Source of the DNA: Lachnospiraceae bacterium
GTDB lineage: Bacteria; Bacillota; Clostridia; Lachnospirales; Lachnospiraceae
NCBI GenBank assembly: GCA_017441295.1
Contig: JAFRYA010000031.1
Location: 1 to 54,241 of the forward strand
DNA: 54,241 bases
Reading direction: 5' to 3'
The position numbers were made by a program, and so were the translations under genes. This document shows, in pieces, positions 43,401 to 51,003 of the stretch (positions are counted from its first letter, which is position 1; the number at the start of each line of letters is the position of its first letter). The notes beneath the pieces are model-generated. The model saw nothing but the letters and a program-made list of their open reading frames with translations, did no database searches and was not told where the DNA came from.

Positions 43401-44120
43401 CTTGATCCAGAAATCGTAGTTATTAATAATATCACTAAGGCTGGTATTCAGAAGAGCGTTGATGATTTCGCAGCAAAGGTAAAGGCTGCTCAGATGATCT
43501 TCATTCCGGGTGGATTCTCAGGCGGAGACGAGCCTGACGGCAGCGGCAAATTCATTACTGCATTCTTCAGGAACGGTGCTGTAAAAGACGCTGTTACCGA
43601 GCTGCTTGACAGTCGTGATGGTCTTATGTGCGGCATATGTAATGGTTTCCAGGCACTTATCAAGCTGGGCCTGGTACCATTCGGCAAGATTATTGACGCT
43701 GATGATACATGCCCGACACTGACATTCAACACAATTGCCAGACATCAGTCCAAGATTGTCAGAACCAGAATTGCTTCAAATAAATCTCCTTTCCTGAGTC
43801 TGATGAATGTGGGAGATATCGTTTCTGTACCTATTTCTCACGGCGAAGGCAGATTCATTGCATCTGACGAAATGATCGCACAGCTGGCAGAGAATGGCCA
43901 AATTGCGACCCAGTACGTGGACCTGAATGGTAATCCGACAGATGACGTACAGTTCAATCCGAATAATTCATGTTTCGCCATTGAAGGCATTACTTCACCG
44001 GATGGACGGGTATTCGGCAAGATGGGCCACAGTGAGCGTGTGGGTGCTGGCCTGTACAAGAATGTTCCGGGCAACTACGACATCAGGATGTTTGAAGCAG
44101 CCGCAAAGTATTTTAATTAA
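40431..44120 (+). CDS. purL: phosphoribosylformylglycinamidine synthase, single-chain form
   Basis: The 1229-residue enzyme makes FGAM from FGAR, ATP and glutamine. An N-terminal PurS-like part (1-150) is followed by two PurM-like halves, with YWSDHCRHTTFG (about 216-227) and ETHNHPTEIEPFGGAATCIGG (split: ETHNHPTEIEPF, GGAATCIGG) in the first. GGKDSMSG lies in the second half. The glutaminase domain starts near residue 967 (LIPAFPGTNCEF) and has the nucleophile Cys1070 in CGICNGFQAL, with HGEGRF later. Unlike PurF here, this glutaminase is intact. GGAG precedes the ATG. Confidence 0.95.
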   Translation: MVFRIFVEKKEEFAQEAASLLNDFRHLLGIKGLEKVRFLNRYDAEDIDPELFEQSINTVFSEPQVDIACREPDFEGAIVFAVEYLPGQFDQRADSAAQCIQIISRGERPVIRSAKVYALYGIISDSDLAEIKKYVINPVEAREAALELPETLQIPYDVPEEVRTVCGFLGFSRERLESFIKDNGLAMDIEDILFCQHYFASENRNPTITEIKLIDTYWSDHCRHTTFGTIIDGVKFSDPLLQSTYEDYLAVRKELGRTKPICMMDIATIAVKYLKAHGMLDKLDESEEINACTVKIEVEADGVKEPWLLLFKNETHNHPTEIEPFGGAATCIGGAIRDPLSGRSYVYGAMRVTGASDPTVPVSETIPGKLPQRKLVKGAAAGYSSYGNQIGLATGIVDELYHPGYAAKRMEIGAVIAATPAENVRRETPLPGDVIILLGGRTGRDGIGGATGSSKAHTTKSVELCGAEVQKGNAPEERKLQRLFRNGDACRMIKRCNDFGAGGVSVAIGELADGLDIDLNAVPKKYEGLDGTELAISESQERMAVCIEAKDVDAFLKLADQENLEATPVAVVKADPRLTMTWNGKQIVDISREFLNSNGADKHIFMTPASPLPYDKQVSGGFAENLKAVASDLNTCSKRGLSEMFDSTIGAGSILMPFGGKYQRTPVQAMTLKISMEKKHTDDCSLMSFGFNPFISEKSPYHGAYLAVVESVCKLIATGAKFEDVYLSFQEYFEKPGTNGKRWGKPFSALLGAFKAQMNLGIGAIGGKDSMSGTFEKLDVPPTLVSFAVTTDKTQNIVSPEFKKAGNKVYLLKSDYDANKLPETKSLMKVIGHTTELLREGSAVSCHTPGMGGVAEAILKMCFGNGFGFKFNDTLTVNDIFSYSYASFILESEKDIPGAVYLGEITEDKTFNYKNDAIPYAEVEALYEDRLEDVYSCNITKESRVYESFSYTADKYPAPAVKTAKAKVLIPAFPGTNCEFDSAKACADAGLDPEIVVINNITKAGIQKSVDDFAAKVKAAQMIFIPGGFSGGDEPDGSGKFITAFFRNGAVKDAVTELLDSRDGLMCGICNGFQALIKLGLVPFGKIIDADDTCPTLTFNTIARHQSKIVRTRIASNKSPFLSLMNVGDIVSVPISHGEGRFIASDEMIAQLAENGQIATQYVDLNGNPTDDVQFNPNNSCFAIEGITSPDGRVFGKMGHSERVGAGLYKNVPGNYDIRMFEAAAKYFN

Positions 44121-44132
44121 GGATTTTTAGAA

Positions 44133-46118
44133 GTGAGTACAGATAAAAGGGATAGAATACGTGAACTGACAGACCTTCTTAACAGGGCGTCAAAGGCATA
44201 TTATTCAGAAGACAAAGAAATAATGTCTAACTTTGAATATGATGCTCTATATGACGAACTGGAGACACTTGAGAAGGAGACGGGCATCCAATTTGCCAAT
44301 TCTCCAACACAGAATGTCGGTTATGAAGTGTCTGAGAACCTGGAAAAGGTCAGACATGATTCACCTATGCTTTCTTTGGATAAAACCAAGGACCCTGACG
44401 TACTCGCTTCTTTTTTAGGCGATCAGAAAGGCCTCTTATCCTGGAAACTGGACGGACTGACAGTCGTTCTGACATATGACGGAGGAACGCTTGAAAAGGC
44501 TGTAACCAGAGGAAATGGTGAAATCGGGGAGATAATTACAGCCAACGCCAGGACATTTGTTAATCTGCCTCTTAACATCCCATATAAAGGCAGACTGACT
44601 CTTCGCGGCGAAGCAGTAATCAAGTATTCTGATTTCAACAGGATCAACGAAGAAATTCCAGATGCTGATGCCAAATACAAAAACCCAAGGAATTTATGTT
44701 CCGGCAGCGTTCGTCAGCTGGATTCACGCATAACGGCAGAGAGATCTGTTAACTTCTTCGCATTTTCTCTGGAGAGTGCGCAGGAGATAGATTTCAATAA
44801 TTCAAATGAGCAGAAATTCGCATGGCTGTCTGGTATGGGGTTTGACGTAGTTCCATACCGCGTTGTATATAAAGACACTATAAAAGACGCTATCCATGCT
44901 TTTGCTGAAGATATTACAGGATTTGATGTTCCGTCGGACGGACTCGTGCTGTTGATGGACGATATTGCTTATGGCAAAAGCCTCGGTACCACAGCCAAAT
45001 TCCCAAGGAATTCAATGGCATTTAAGTGGAAAGACGAAATTGCCGAGACCACTCTTAAAGAGATTGAATGGTCTCCTTCCAGAACTGGTTTGATCAATCC
45101 TGTGGCTATATTTGATCCAGTTGAACTGGAAGGCACAACAGTCAGCAGGGCTAGCCTGCATAATCTCAGTATTATTGATGGATTAGAGCTAGGCATTGGC
45201 GATAGAGTCACCGTTTATAAGGCAAATATGATCATTCCTCAGATCGCTGAGAACCTGACTAAGAGCGATCATCTGGATATACCTGAGGAGTGTCCGGCAT
45301 GTGGTCAGCACACAGTAATAAAGAATGAAAACGGCACCAAAACTCTGGTTTGTCCTAATCCTGATTGTCCGGCCAAGAAGATTAAATCTTTTACTGATTT
45401 TGTCAGCAGGAACGCGATGAATATTGAAGGCGTTTCAGAGGAAACTTTAGAAAAATTCATTGGACATGGATTTATTTCTGATTTTTCCGACATATTCCAT
45501 CTGGATGATCATAAAGATGCAATCATCAATCTGGACGGATTTGGATTAAAATCATATGAGAACATTATTAATTCTGTAAATGCGGCCAGAAATACGACAT
45601 GTGACAGACTGCTGAATGCGCTGGGCATACTGAATGTCGGTCCCGCTAACGCTAAACTCATTTGCAGATATTTCAACAATGATTTCAGGGCTCTGATGAA
45701 CGCTGAAACGGATGAACTGATCAATATAGAAAATGTCGGATCAGTGATCGCCGCTTCAATTACTGATTATTTCGCTGATGAAAAGAACAGAGAAGTGGTT
45801 GAAAAACTGCTGAATGAAGTATATATTGCTGAAGATGCCGTCAAAGGCTCAGATTCGCTGAAAGGGCTGACTTTTGTCATAACTGGTTCACTTTATCATT
45901 ATGAGAACAGAGACGCCTTAAAGGCCGAAATAGAGGCTGAGGGCGGCAAAGTGGCCGGCAGTGTTTCTGCCAAAACCAGTTATCTGATAAACAACGATAT
46001 CCTTTCAGGTTCATCAAAAAATAAAAAGGCCAAAGAGCTGAATATTCCGATTATCACGGAAGAAGAATATATTAATAAATTCAGAGGTGAAGCAAATGCC
46101 GATCAAAGTTCAAAGTGA
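44133..46118 (+). CDS. ligA: NAD-dependent DNA ligase
   Basis: The 661-residue protein seals nicks in replication and repair with NAD+. The adenylated lysine is Lys105 in SWKLDGLTVV. The order is adenylation domain, OB fold (about 300-385), four-cysteine zinc finger (CPACG at about 389 and CPNPDC at about 408), helix-hairpin-helix repeats (about 430-575), and a C-terminal BRCT domain (about 580-650, LKGLTFVITGSLYHYENRD). The start is GTG at 44133 with AAGGA upstream. Its last 23 bases overlap metA, an unusual coupling of a replication gene to methionine synthesis. Confidence 0.95.
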   Translation: MSTDKRDRIRELTDLLNRASKAYYSEDKEIMSNFEYDALYDELETLEKETGIQFANSPTQNVGYEVSENLEKVRHDSPMLSLDKTKDPDVLASFLGDQKGLLSWKLDGLTVVLTYDGGTLEKAVTRGNGEIGEIITANARTFVNLPLNIPYKGRLTLRGEAVIKYSDFNRINEEIPDADAKYKNPRNLCSGSVRQLDSRITAERSVNFFAFSLESAQEIDFNNSNEQKFAWLSGMGFDVVPYRVVYKDTIKDAIHAFAEDITGFDVPSDGLVLLMDDIAYGKSLGTTAKFPRNSMAFKWKDEIAETTLKEIEWSPSRTGLINPVAIFDPVELEGTTVSRASLHNLSIIDGLELGIGDRVTVYKANMIIPQIAENLTKSDHLDIPEECPACGQHTVIKNENGTKTLVCPNPDCPAKKIKSFTDFVSRNAMNIEGVSEETLEKFIGHGFISDFSDIFHLDDHKDAIINLDGFGLKSYENIINSVNAARNTTCDRLLNALGILNVGPANAKLICRYFNNDFRALMNAETDELINIENVGSVIAASITDYFADEKNREVVEKLLNEVYIAEDAVKGSDSLKGLTFVITGSLYHYENRDALKAEIEAEGGKVAGSVSAKTSYLINNDILSGSSKNKKAKELNIPIITEEEYINKFRGEANADQSSK

Positions 46119-47022
46119 TCTGCCTGCTAAAGCAGTAATAGAAAAAGAAAACATATTCATTATGGATGAGCACAGAGCCATTACTCAGGACATCCGTCCT
46201 TTGGAAATTGTGCTTGTTAATCTTATGCCGCTGAAGGAAGACACCGAGATCCAGATGCTCAGGGCATTGTCTAATACACCGCTGCAGGTAAACCTGACAT
46301 TTGTCGCGCCTGCCCACCATAAGTCAAAGAACACTCCTGTTTCTCACCTGAACCAGTTTTATAAGAAGTTCTCAGACATAAAAGACAATACGTTCGACGG
46401 TCTTATTATCACCGGAGCTCCTATTGAAATGATGAAGTATGAGGAAGTCGACTTCTGGGACGAGATTAAAGAGATTATGGATTGGTCAGTAACTAATGTT
46501 ACATCTACTATCTTCCTGTGCTGGGCTGCACAGGCTGCTTTCTATCATTTCTATGGAATTGATAAAGTTCTGCTGCCTAAGAAACTCTCCGGCGTATATG
46601 AACATAAGGTTTATGAGAGAAAGGTACCTTTGGTAAGGGGATTTGATGATTATTTCAACGCGCCTCATTCCAGAAACACTGAAACTCCTGCCAAAGAAAT
46701 CAAAAAGCGCAAAGATATTACAATTCTGGCTGATTCAGAAGAGGCCGGCGTTTTCCTGGCCATGGCCGACGGCGGTAAGAAGATATTTGTAATGGGACAT
46801 CCGGAATATGACAGGATGACTCTTGATTATGAATATAACCGTGATCTGAAGAAAGGCATTGATCCGGAAATTCCTGTAAATTACTATCCAGACGATGATC
46901 CTTCACGCAAGCCTAAGCTTTCATGGAGGGGTCACGCCAACACTCTTTATACTAATTGGCTGAATTATTATGTATATCAGGCAACTCCGTATAATCTTTC
47001 AGAAATTAATCAGATAAAATAA
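46096..47022 (+). CDS. metA: homoserine O-acetyltransferase MetA (acetyl-specific type)
   Basis: The 308-residue enzyme acylates homoserine in methionine synthesis. The catalytic set is at canonical positions: Cys142 in TIFLCWAAQAAF, His235 and Glu237 in MGHPEYDRMT. Residue 111 in TGAPIEMM is Glu; in the MetA family Glu111 marks acetyl-CoA use, whereas Gly marks succinyl-CoA use. Many pipelines would call it succinyltransferase by name alone. ATG 46096 is chosen over GTG 46087 because AGAGGTG at 46083-46089 then has normal spacing. It lies 23 bases inside ligA and is followed by a strong terminator. No SAM riboswitch or T-box is visible. Confidence 0.92.
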   Translation: MPIKVQSDLPAKAVIEKENIFIMDEHRAITQDIRPLEIVLVNLMPLKEDTEIQMLRALSNTPLQVNLTFVAPAHHKSKNTPVSHLNQFYKKFSDIKDNTFDGLIITGAPIEMMKYEEVDFWDEIKEIMDWSVTNVTSTIFLCWAAQAAFYHFYGIDKVLLPKKLSGVYEHKVYERKVPLVRGFDDYFNAPHSRNTETPAKEIKKRKDITILADSEEAGVFLAMADGGKKIFVMGHPEYDRMTLDYEYNRDLKKGIDPEIPVNYYPDDDPSRKPKLSWRGHANTLYTNWLNYYVYQATPYNLSEINQIK

Positions 47023-47047
47023 CTCTGTAATACAGAATTTGTAAGAC

Positions 47048-47071
47048 ATGCCGGTTTTACCGGCATTTTTT
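47048..47071 (+). terminator. intrinsic terminator ending the purine-ligA-metA string
   Basis: ATGCCGG (47048-47054) and CCGGCAT (47060-47066) form a perfect seven-base-pair stem with a TTTTA loop, followed by five or six T. It stands 25 bases after the metA stop. Confidence 0.9.
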
Positions 47072-47100
47072 ACGAACTTCATTTTTCTGCGATGAAGCAC

Positions 47101-47128
47101 TTGATAATTGGATTTTTTTGAATAAAAT
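47101..47128 (+). promoter_or_regulatory. candidate promoter for the 68-residue gene
   Basis: TTGATA (47101-47106), a 16-base spacer and TAAAAT (47123-47128) lie about 75 bases before the ATG. The leader between them holds a GC-containing inverted repeat, TCGGC...GCCGA, with an inner GGCC/GGCC (about 47155-47177). Confidence 0.5.
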
Positions 47129-47202
47129 CATACACATAACACTTCAAAGCCATTCGGCTAAAGGCCATATCGGCCGATATTTTCAAAAGCAGGAGATTGA
47201 TT

Positions 47203-47409
47203 ATGAAGAACGAAAAATCAAAAGAGTTTGAAGAAGATAATTCTTTGAACAACAAGGTCAGCGTATACAGATTCTCACCGGTCGATGATTTCTATTATGA
47301 AAAATATGGCCCATCAGATAATGATTACTATGTAGCTGCTGTAGATGGAGAGCTGTCTATGCTCAAATATCTTCCGCAGGGTGTATACAGGCTGATCAGA
47401 TTAAAATGA
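47203..47409 (+). CDS. small hypothetical protein, 68 residues
   Basis: AGGAG at 47191-47195, seven bases upstream, supports ATG 47203 over TTG 47197. The protein is acidic at its N-terminus and rich in Tyr, Asp and Glu: FYYEKYGPSDNDYYVAAVD lies in the middle, and it ends in LPQGVYRLIRLK. There are no cysteines, no signal peptide and no membrane segment. I recognise no family. It has its own candidate promoter and a terminator about 130 bases downstream, so it appears to be an independent unit rather than part of the neighbouring operons. Confidence 0.6.
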   Translation: MKNEKSKEFEEDNSLNNKVSVYRFSPVDDFYYEKYGPSDNDYYVAAVDGELSMLKYLPQGVYRLIRLK

Positions 47410-47538
47410 TATAGTCCGGGGTATGACGGGTTATATATTAATATAAGGAGCATTGGAGTTATTCATTATATTCTAAAAATCTAAAAATCGACTAGCCCCC
47501 TCAAGGCAATATAATTCAATTAAAGAAAATCTTGTGAT
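47410..47538 (+). other. non-coding 3' region of the 68-residue gene
   Basis: This 129-base AT-rich stretch lies between the small gene and a strong terminator. GGGG near 47420 can pair with CCCC near 47506. A tandem CTAAAAAT repeat (about 47473-47488) sits between them. AAGGAG at 47445-47450 is not followed by a useful frame. It could be an unusually long 3' untranslated region or a small RNA. I found no match to 6S, SRP or tmRNA features. Confidence 0.3.
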
Positions 47539-47565
47539 GCGGACCGCATACCAGGTCCGCTTTTT
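47539..47565 (+). terminator. intrinsic terminator upstream of rny
   Basis: GCGGACC (47539-47545) and GGTCCGC (47554-47560) form a perfect stem around GCATACCA, followed by five T. It isolates RNase Y from upstream transcription. Confidence 0.9.
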
Positions 47566-47573
47566 ATTAATTA

Positions 47574-47602
47574 TTGACACATCAGACATTTAAAATTATA
47601 AT
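47574..47602 (+). promoter_or_regulatory. sigma-A promoter of rny
   Basis: TTGACA (47574-47579), a 17-base spacer and a consensus TATAAT (47597-47602) lie 48 bases before the ATG. This is one of the strongest promoters in the window. Confidence 0.85.
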
Positions 47603-47649
47603 ATCTTGTTGTTTGTACAATGATAACTTAATAAGGAGGTGCTCCTCGT

Positions 47650-49203
47650 ATGAATCCGATACTAGCTATCATTATAGCTGTAGCCGCATTTATCGTGGGT
47701 GCGCTTGTTTTCTGGTTTGTTTCCAAGAACTATCATAAGAAACAGTATGACGGTAAGATTGGAAGCGCTGAAGAGAGAGCCAGGTCTATTATTGACGAGG
47801 CACTTAAAACTGCAGAAAGCAAGAAGCGTGAGGCCATGCTTGAAGTTAAGGAGGAATCCCTTAAGGTCAAGAATGAACTCGAGAAAGAGACCCGCGAGAG
47901 AAGAAATGAGCTGCAGAAATATGAGAGAAGGGTTCTTCAGAAAGAGGAATCTCTCGATCGTAAGAATGAGAACGTTGAGAAGTTACAGAACAGTTTGAAT
48001 TCCAAGATCGCTGAGGTTGAGAAAACTAAAGAAGAACTTAAATTAGTAAACGCGCAGCGTACACAGGAACTGGAAAGAATCTCTGGTCTCACCTCCGATC
48101 AGGCAAAAGAGATTTTGCTTAAAAGTGTAGAAGATGAAGTAAAAATCGACACTGCCAAAATGATTAAGGAACTCGAAGCCCGCGCCAAGGAAGAAGCAGA
48201 TGCCAAGGCTAAGGAATACGTAGTTTCCGCTATCCAACGTAGTGCTGCTGATCATGTTTCAGAAGCTGCTATCTCAGTTGTTCAGTTACCAAATGACGAA
48301 ATGAAGGGCCGCATCATCGGCCGTGAAGGACGTAATATCAGGGCATTGGAGACATTGACCGGTATCGACCTCGTCATTGATGATACACCTGAAGCAGTTG
48401 TTTTATCAGGATTTGATCCTGTCAGAAGAGAAGTTGCAAGGATTGCCCTTGAGAAACTCATTCTGGACGGACGTATCCATCCTGCAAGAATAGAAGAAAC
48501 TGTTGAAAAGGCACAGAAAGAAGTTGAGAAGGTCATTAAGGAAGAAGGCGAAGCAGCCGTACTTGAAGTTGGCGTACATGGCATTCATCCTGAACTGATC
48601 AGACTTCTTGGCAAAATGAAATTCAGAACCAGTTATGGTCAGAACGCCCTGAAGCATTCGATCGAGGTCGCAATCCTTTCCGGATTGCTGGCAGGTGAGA
48701 TCGGCTGCGATGTCAGAACAGCCAAGAGAGCTGGTCTGCTGCATGATATCGGCAAGGCTATCGACCATGAAATCGAGGGTTCACATATCCAGATCGGTGT
48801 TGACCTTTGTAAGAAATACAAAGAGTCTGCAGTCATCGTTAACGCGGTAGCTGCACATCATGGAGATGTTGAACCGGAATCTCTTATCGCATGCATAGTT
48901 CAGGCTGCAGATGCTATCAGCGCAGCCAGACCTGGTGCCAGAAGAGAGACTCTCGATACCTACACTAACAGGCTTAAGCAGCTTGAAGATATTTGCAACG
49001 AGCATAAGGGAGTTGAAAAATCTTTTGCTATTCAGGCAGGCCGTGAGGTCAGAGTAATGGTTGTTCCGGAGAAGATCGATGACGCTCAGATGGTTATCCT
49101 CGGTAGGGAAATCGCTAAGCAGATCGAAGATGAAATGGAATACCCGGGACAGATCAAAGTTAATATTATCCGCGAATCAAGAGTTACTGATTTTGCGAAA
49201 TAG
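47650..49203 (+). CDS. rny: ribonuclease Y
   Basis: The 517-residue endoribonuclease starts bulk mRNA decay in Firmicutes. Residues 3-27 form one membrane anchor ([18 protein letters not shown]). Residues about 30-200 are a long charged coiled coil. A KH RNA-binding domain follows with [15 protein letters not shown] (about 219-233). The HD nuclease domain has [12 protein letters not shown] near residues 364-375 and [10 protein letters not shown] near 399-408. It is monocistronic, between two terminators. AAGGAGGTG is the ribosome binding site. Length is typical. Confidence 0.96.
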   Translation: MNPILAIIIAVAAFIVGALVFWFVSKNYHKKQYDGKIGSAEERARSIIDEALKTAESKKREAMLEVKEESLKVKNELEKETRERRNELQKYERRVLQKEESLDRKNENVEKLQNSLNSKIAEVEKTKEELKLVNAQRTQELERISGLTSDQAKEILLKSVEDEVKIDTAKMIKELEARAKEEADAKAKEYVVSAIQRSAADHVSEAAISVVQLPNDEMKGRIIGREGRNIRALETLTGIDLVIDDTPEAVVLSGFDPVRREVARIALEKLILDGRIHPARIEETVEKAQKEVEKVIKEEGEAAVLEVGVHGIHPELIRLLGKMKFRTSYGQNALKHSIEVAILSGLLAGEIGCDVRTAKRAGLLHDIGKAIDHEIEGSHIQIGVDLCKKYKESAVIVNAVAAHHGDVEPESLIACIVQAADAISAARPGARRETLDTYTNRLKQLEDICNEHKGVEKSFAIQAGREVRVMVVPEKIDDAQMVILGREIAKQIEDEMEYPGQIKVNIIRESRVTDFAK

Positions 49204-49218
49204 AAACTTGACAAAATT

Positions 49219-49255
49219 GATGGACGTAAATTTTTGTTTGCGTCCATCTTTTTTT
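49219..49255 (+). terminator. intrinsic terminator of rny
   Basis: GATGGACGTAAA (49219-49230) and TTTGCGTCCATC (49237-49248) pair over 12 positions with one G-U pair, followed by seven T. The 3' arm overlaps the -35 region of the next promoter. Confidence 0.9.
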
Positions 49256-49265
49256 GTGCTATAAT
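49237..49265 (+). promoter_or_regulatory. promoter of the aminotransferase, overlapping the rny terminator
   Basis: A consensus TATAAT (49260-49265) has TTGCGT (49238-49243) 16 bases upstream as the best -35. That -35 lies within the terminator stem, so the two elements are interlocked. The ATG follows at 49299. Confidence 0.6.
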
Positions 49266-49298
49266 ACCGCAATATTATTTTGTGAAAGGGTGAGAATT

Positions 49299-50501
49299 AT
49301 GTCGTTAGAATTATCAAGGAAAGCATTGGCAGTTAAACCTTCATCTACACTCGCTATCACAGCCAAGGCTAATGAACTTAAAAAGATGGGAATGGATATC
49401 GTCAGCTTTACAGCAGGTGAGCCTGATTTCAATACTCCGGCTCATATCTGCATGGCCGCCAAGAGGGCTATTGATGACGGTTTTACCAAGTACACACCAG
49501 CATCAGGTATTAATGAACTGAAGGAAGCAATTGTTAAGAAATTCCACGATTTTAATAAAATCGATTATACGACAGACCAGATCGTTGTCAGCAACGGAGG
49601 CAAACATTCACTCACCAACGTATTTACTGCTATTTTGAATGAAGGCGATGAGGTTATCATTCCTGCTCCTTACTGGCTGAGCTATCCGGAGATTGTTAAA
49701 CTGGCAGGCGGTGTGCCTGTTATCATCAATGGCAGAAAAGAAGATGACTACAAAGTAAACAGAGCAGACCTTGAAAGTGTTTTCACTGAAAAGACCAAGG
49801 CGCTGATCCTTAATTCACCAAATAACCCAACCGGCATGATCTATGACAGGGAGGAACTTCAGGAGATTGCGGATTTCGCAGTTGAGAAAGACATTTATGT
49901 AGTAGCTGATGAAATCTACGAGAACCTTTTCTACAGCAGAGAAGGCCATGTCAGCATCGCTTCTCTCAATGATGAAATTTATAAAAGAACCGTAACAGTA
50001 AATGGTCTTGCTAAGAGCTATGCCATGACAGGATGGAGAATCGGTTACGTTGGAGCTCCTAAGGAGATTGCCAAGGTAATGTCCAGCGTACAGTCACACC
50101 AGACATCCAATCCAAACTCTATCGCACAGAAAGCAGCTCTTGAAGCCATCGCAGGCGATCAGACATGTGTTCGTGAAATGAGTGAAGAATTCGACGCCCG
50201 CAGAATGTATATTTACAAGAGAATCAAAGAATGTAAATACTTAACAGCTATAGAGCCAAAGGGAGCATTCTATCTCTTCGTTGACGTTAACAAAGTATTT
50301 GGTAAGAAATATAAGGGCAGAGTGATCGAAAATACAGCAGATCTCGCAGATATCCTTGTAAGCGATTATCTTGTTGTTGTTATTCCATGTGATGACTTCG
50401 GATTCCCTGATCACATCAGACTTTCATATGCAATCTCCATGAAGCAGATTATCAAAGGCATGGACAGACTCATGGAATTCGAGGACGCTCTGGAAGACTA
50501 A
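49299..50501 (+). CDS. class I PLP aminotransferase, aspartate type I-gamma
   Basis: The 400-residue enzyme has all fold-type I marks: SFTAGEPDFNTPAHI (about 36-50), NSPNNPTGMIYD (about 171-182), VVADEIYENLFY with the PLP-binding Asp, and VNGLAKSYAMTGWRIGYVG (about 233-251) with the Schiff-base lysine. The final Arg in HIRLSYAIS binds the alpha-carboxylate. It resembles bacterial aspartate aminotransferases that also accept prephenate or aromatic acids. ATG 49299 with AAAGGGTGAG is preferred over the upstream in-frame start at 49254. It is monocistronic and only loosely similar to the paralog at 7766. Confidence 0.88.
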   Translation: MSLELSRKALAVKPSSTLAITAKANELKKMGMDIVSFTAGEPDFNTPAHICMAAKRAIDDGFTKYTPASGINELKEAIVKKFHDFNKIDYTTDQIVVSNGGKHSLTNVFTAILNEGDEVIIPAPYWLSYPEIVKLAGGVPVIINGRKEDDYKVNRADLESVFTEKTKALILNSPNNPTGMIYDREELQEIADFAVEKDIYVVADEIYENLFYSREGHVSIASLNDEIYKRTVTVNGLAKSYAMTGWRIGYVGAPKEIAKVMSSVQSHQTSNPNSIAQKAALEAIAGDQTCVREMSEEFDARRMYIYKRIKECKYLTAIEPKGAFYLFVDVNKVFGKKYKGRVIENTADLADILVSDYLVVVIPCDDFGFPDHIRLSYAISMKQIIKGMDRLMEFEDALED

Positions 50502-50513
50502 TATTAAATCGCC

Positions 50514-50542
50514 TTGATTACAGCATTTAATGCTGATATAAT
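50514..50542 (+). promoter_or_regulatory. tRNA-Leu promoter containing a perfect palindrome
   Basis: TTGATT (50514-50519), a 17-base spacer and TATAAT (50537-50542) end ten bases before the tRNA. Most of the spacer is the 15-base perfect palindrome CAGCATTTAATGCTG (50521-50535), which resembles an operator. It might also act as a weak stop for the preceding gene. Confidence 0.75.
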
Positions 50543-50552
50543 AACCAGGCGC

Positions 50553-50634
50553 GCGGATGTGGCGGAATGGCAGACGCATCAGACTCAAAATCTGACGGTG
50601 ATGAGCCGTGTGGGTTCGAGTCCCACCATCCGCA
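50553..50634 (+). tRNA. tRNA-Leu (anticodon CAA)
   Basis: An 82-base cloverleaf folds cleanly. The acceptor stem is GCGGATG with CATCCGC and discriminator A. The D stem is GCG/CGC, and the anticodon stem is TCAGA/TCTGA with loop CTCAAAA, placing CAA at 50586-50588. A long variable arm of class II type (CGG...CCG) and the T arm GTGGG-TTCGAGT-CCCAC complete it. It decodes UUG. The 3' CCA is not encoded and must be added. Confidence 0.97.
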
Positions 50635-50643
50635 GAAAAAAAG

Positions 50644-50675
50644 GAAGACCCCTTTCAGGAGGTCTTCTTTTTTTC
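50644..50675 (+). terminator. intrinsic terminator of tRNA-Leu
   Basis: GAAGACC (50644-50650) pairs with GGTCTTC (50661-50667), flanked by an A run upstream and a seven-T run downstream. It could therefore work in both directions. Confidence 0.88.
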
Positions 50676-50681
50676 TAAGTA

Positions 50682-50803
50682 TTTGGTGGGGCTCGAACAA
50701 GGAGGGAAGAGCATCTTCAGATGCGACGGAAGGAGAAGGTCCGGTGGACCTTCGACGCCGACGGGGCGTGAAAGGCGGCCAACGGCCCCAGTTGGAGTCA
50801 CAT
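50682..50803. other. GC-rich multi-hairpin element downstream of tRNA-Leu
   Basis: This block of about 120 bases is much richer in G and C than the AT-rich sequence on both sides. It contains four hairpins in a row: GCATC/GATGC (50711-50724), GAAGGTCC/GGACCTTC with loop GGT (50735-50753), ACGCC/GGCGT (50755-50769), and GGCC/GGCC (50777-50787), which competes with CCAAC/GTTGG (50779-50795). Frames across it are low-complexity and cross the tRNA, so it is not coding. It could be a structured RNA or a palindromic mobile element. Confidence 0.5.
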
Positions 50804-50811
50804 AATTGCAC

Positions 50812-51003
50812 TTTTTTTACACTTATGTGTCAAAATCTTAATTAATATCTGTAATTTTACATTTATTTTACGCTTATGTATCAGATTGTTATCCTTCTTA
50901 AAACATTTTACTCAAAAACCCTGTAAAATTTCGTTTTGAAGACTGAATTTAACCTTGATTTCATTATTTTTCAAATTAAATTGACACACAACCGAAAAAA
51001 ATG
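50812..51003. repeat. second cluster of TTGACACA-type repeats
   Basis: Three units related to those near 2.3 kb occur here. They are at 50812-50835 (minus strand, TTTTGACACATAAGTGTAAA), 50860-50884 (minus strand, CTGATACATAAGCGTAAAAT) and 50981-51003 (plus strand, TTGACACACAACCGAAAAAA). The first shows dyad symmetry, TTGACAC-N4-GTGTAAA. The sequence between and after them, up to 51076, is AT-rich with no gene. Confidence 0.6.

Noticed and set aside
44133..47022. SAM or other methionine riboswitch controlling metA
   Set aside because: metA starts inside ligA, with no leader of its own and no S-box-like structure.
47410..47538. 6S, SRP or tmRNA gene
   Set aside because: None of the conserved cores (the SRP GGAAGC tetraloop region, a tmRNA tRNA-like end, or the 6S open bubble) can be recognised.
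50527..50845. Small proteins across the tRNA-Leu locus
   Set aside because: The frames on both strands translate the tRNA and its terminator (WDSNPHG-type peptides are classic tRNA artefacts) and low-complexity hairpins.
2212..51003. CRISPR array from the TTGACACA repeats
   Set aside because: Only six divergent units in two distant places, with irregular spacing and both orientations, and no cas genes.
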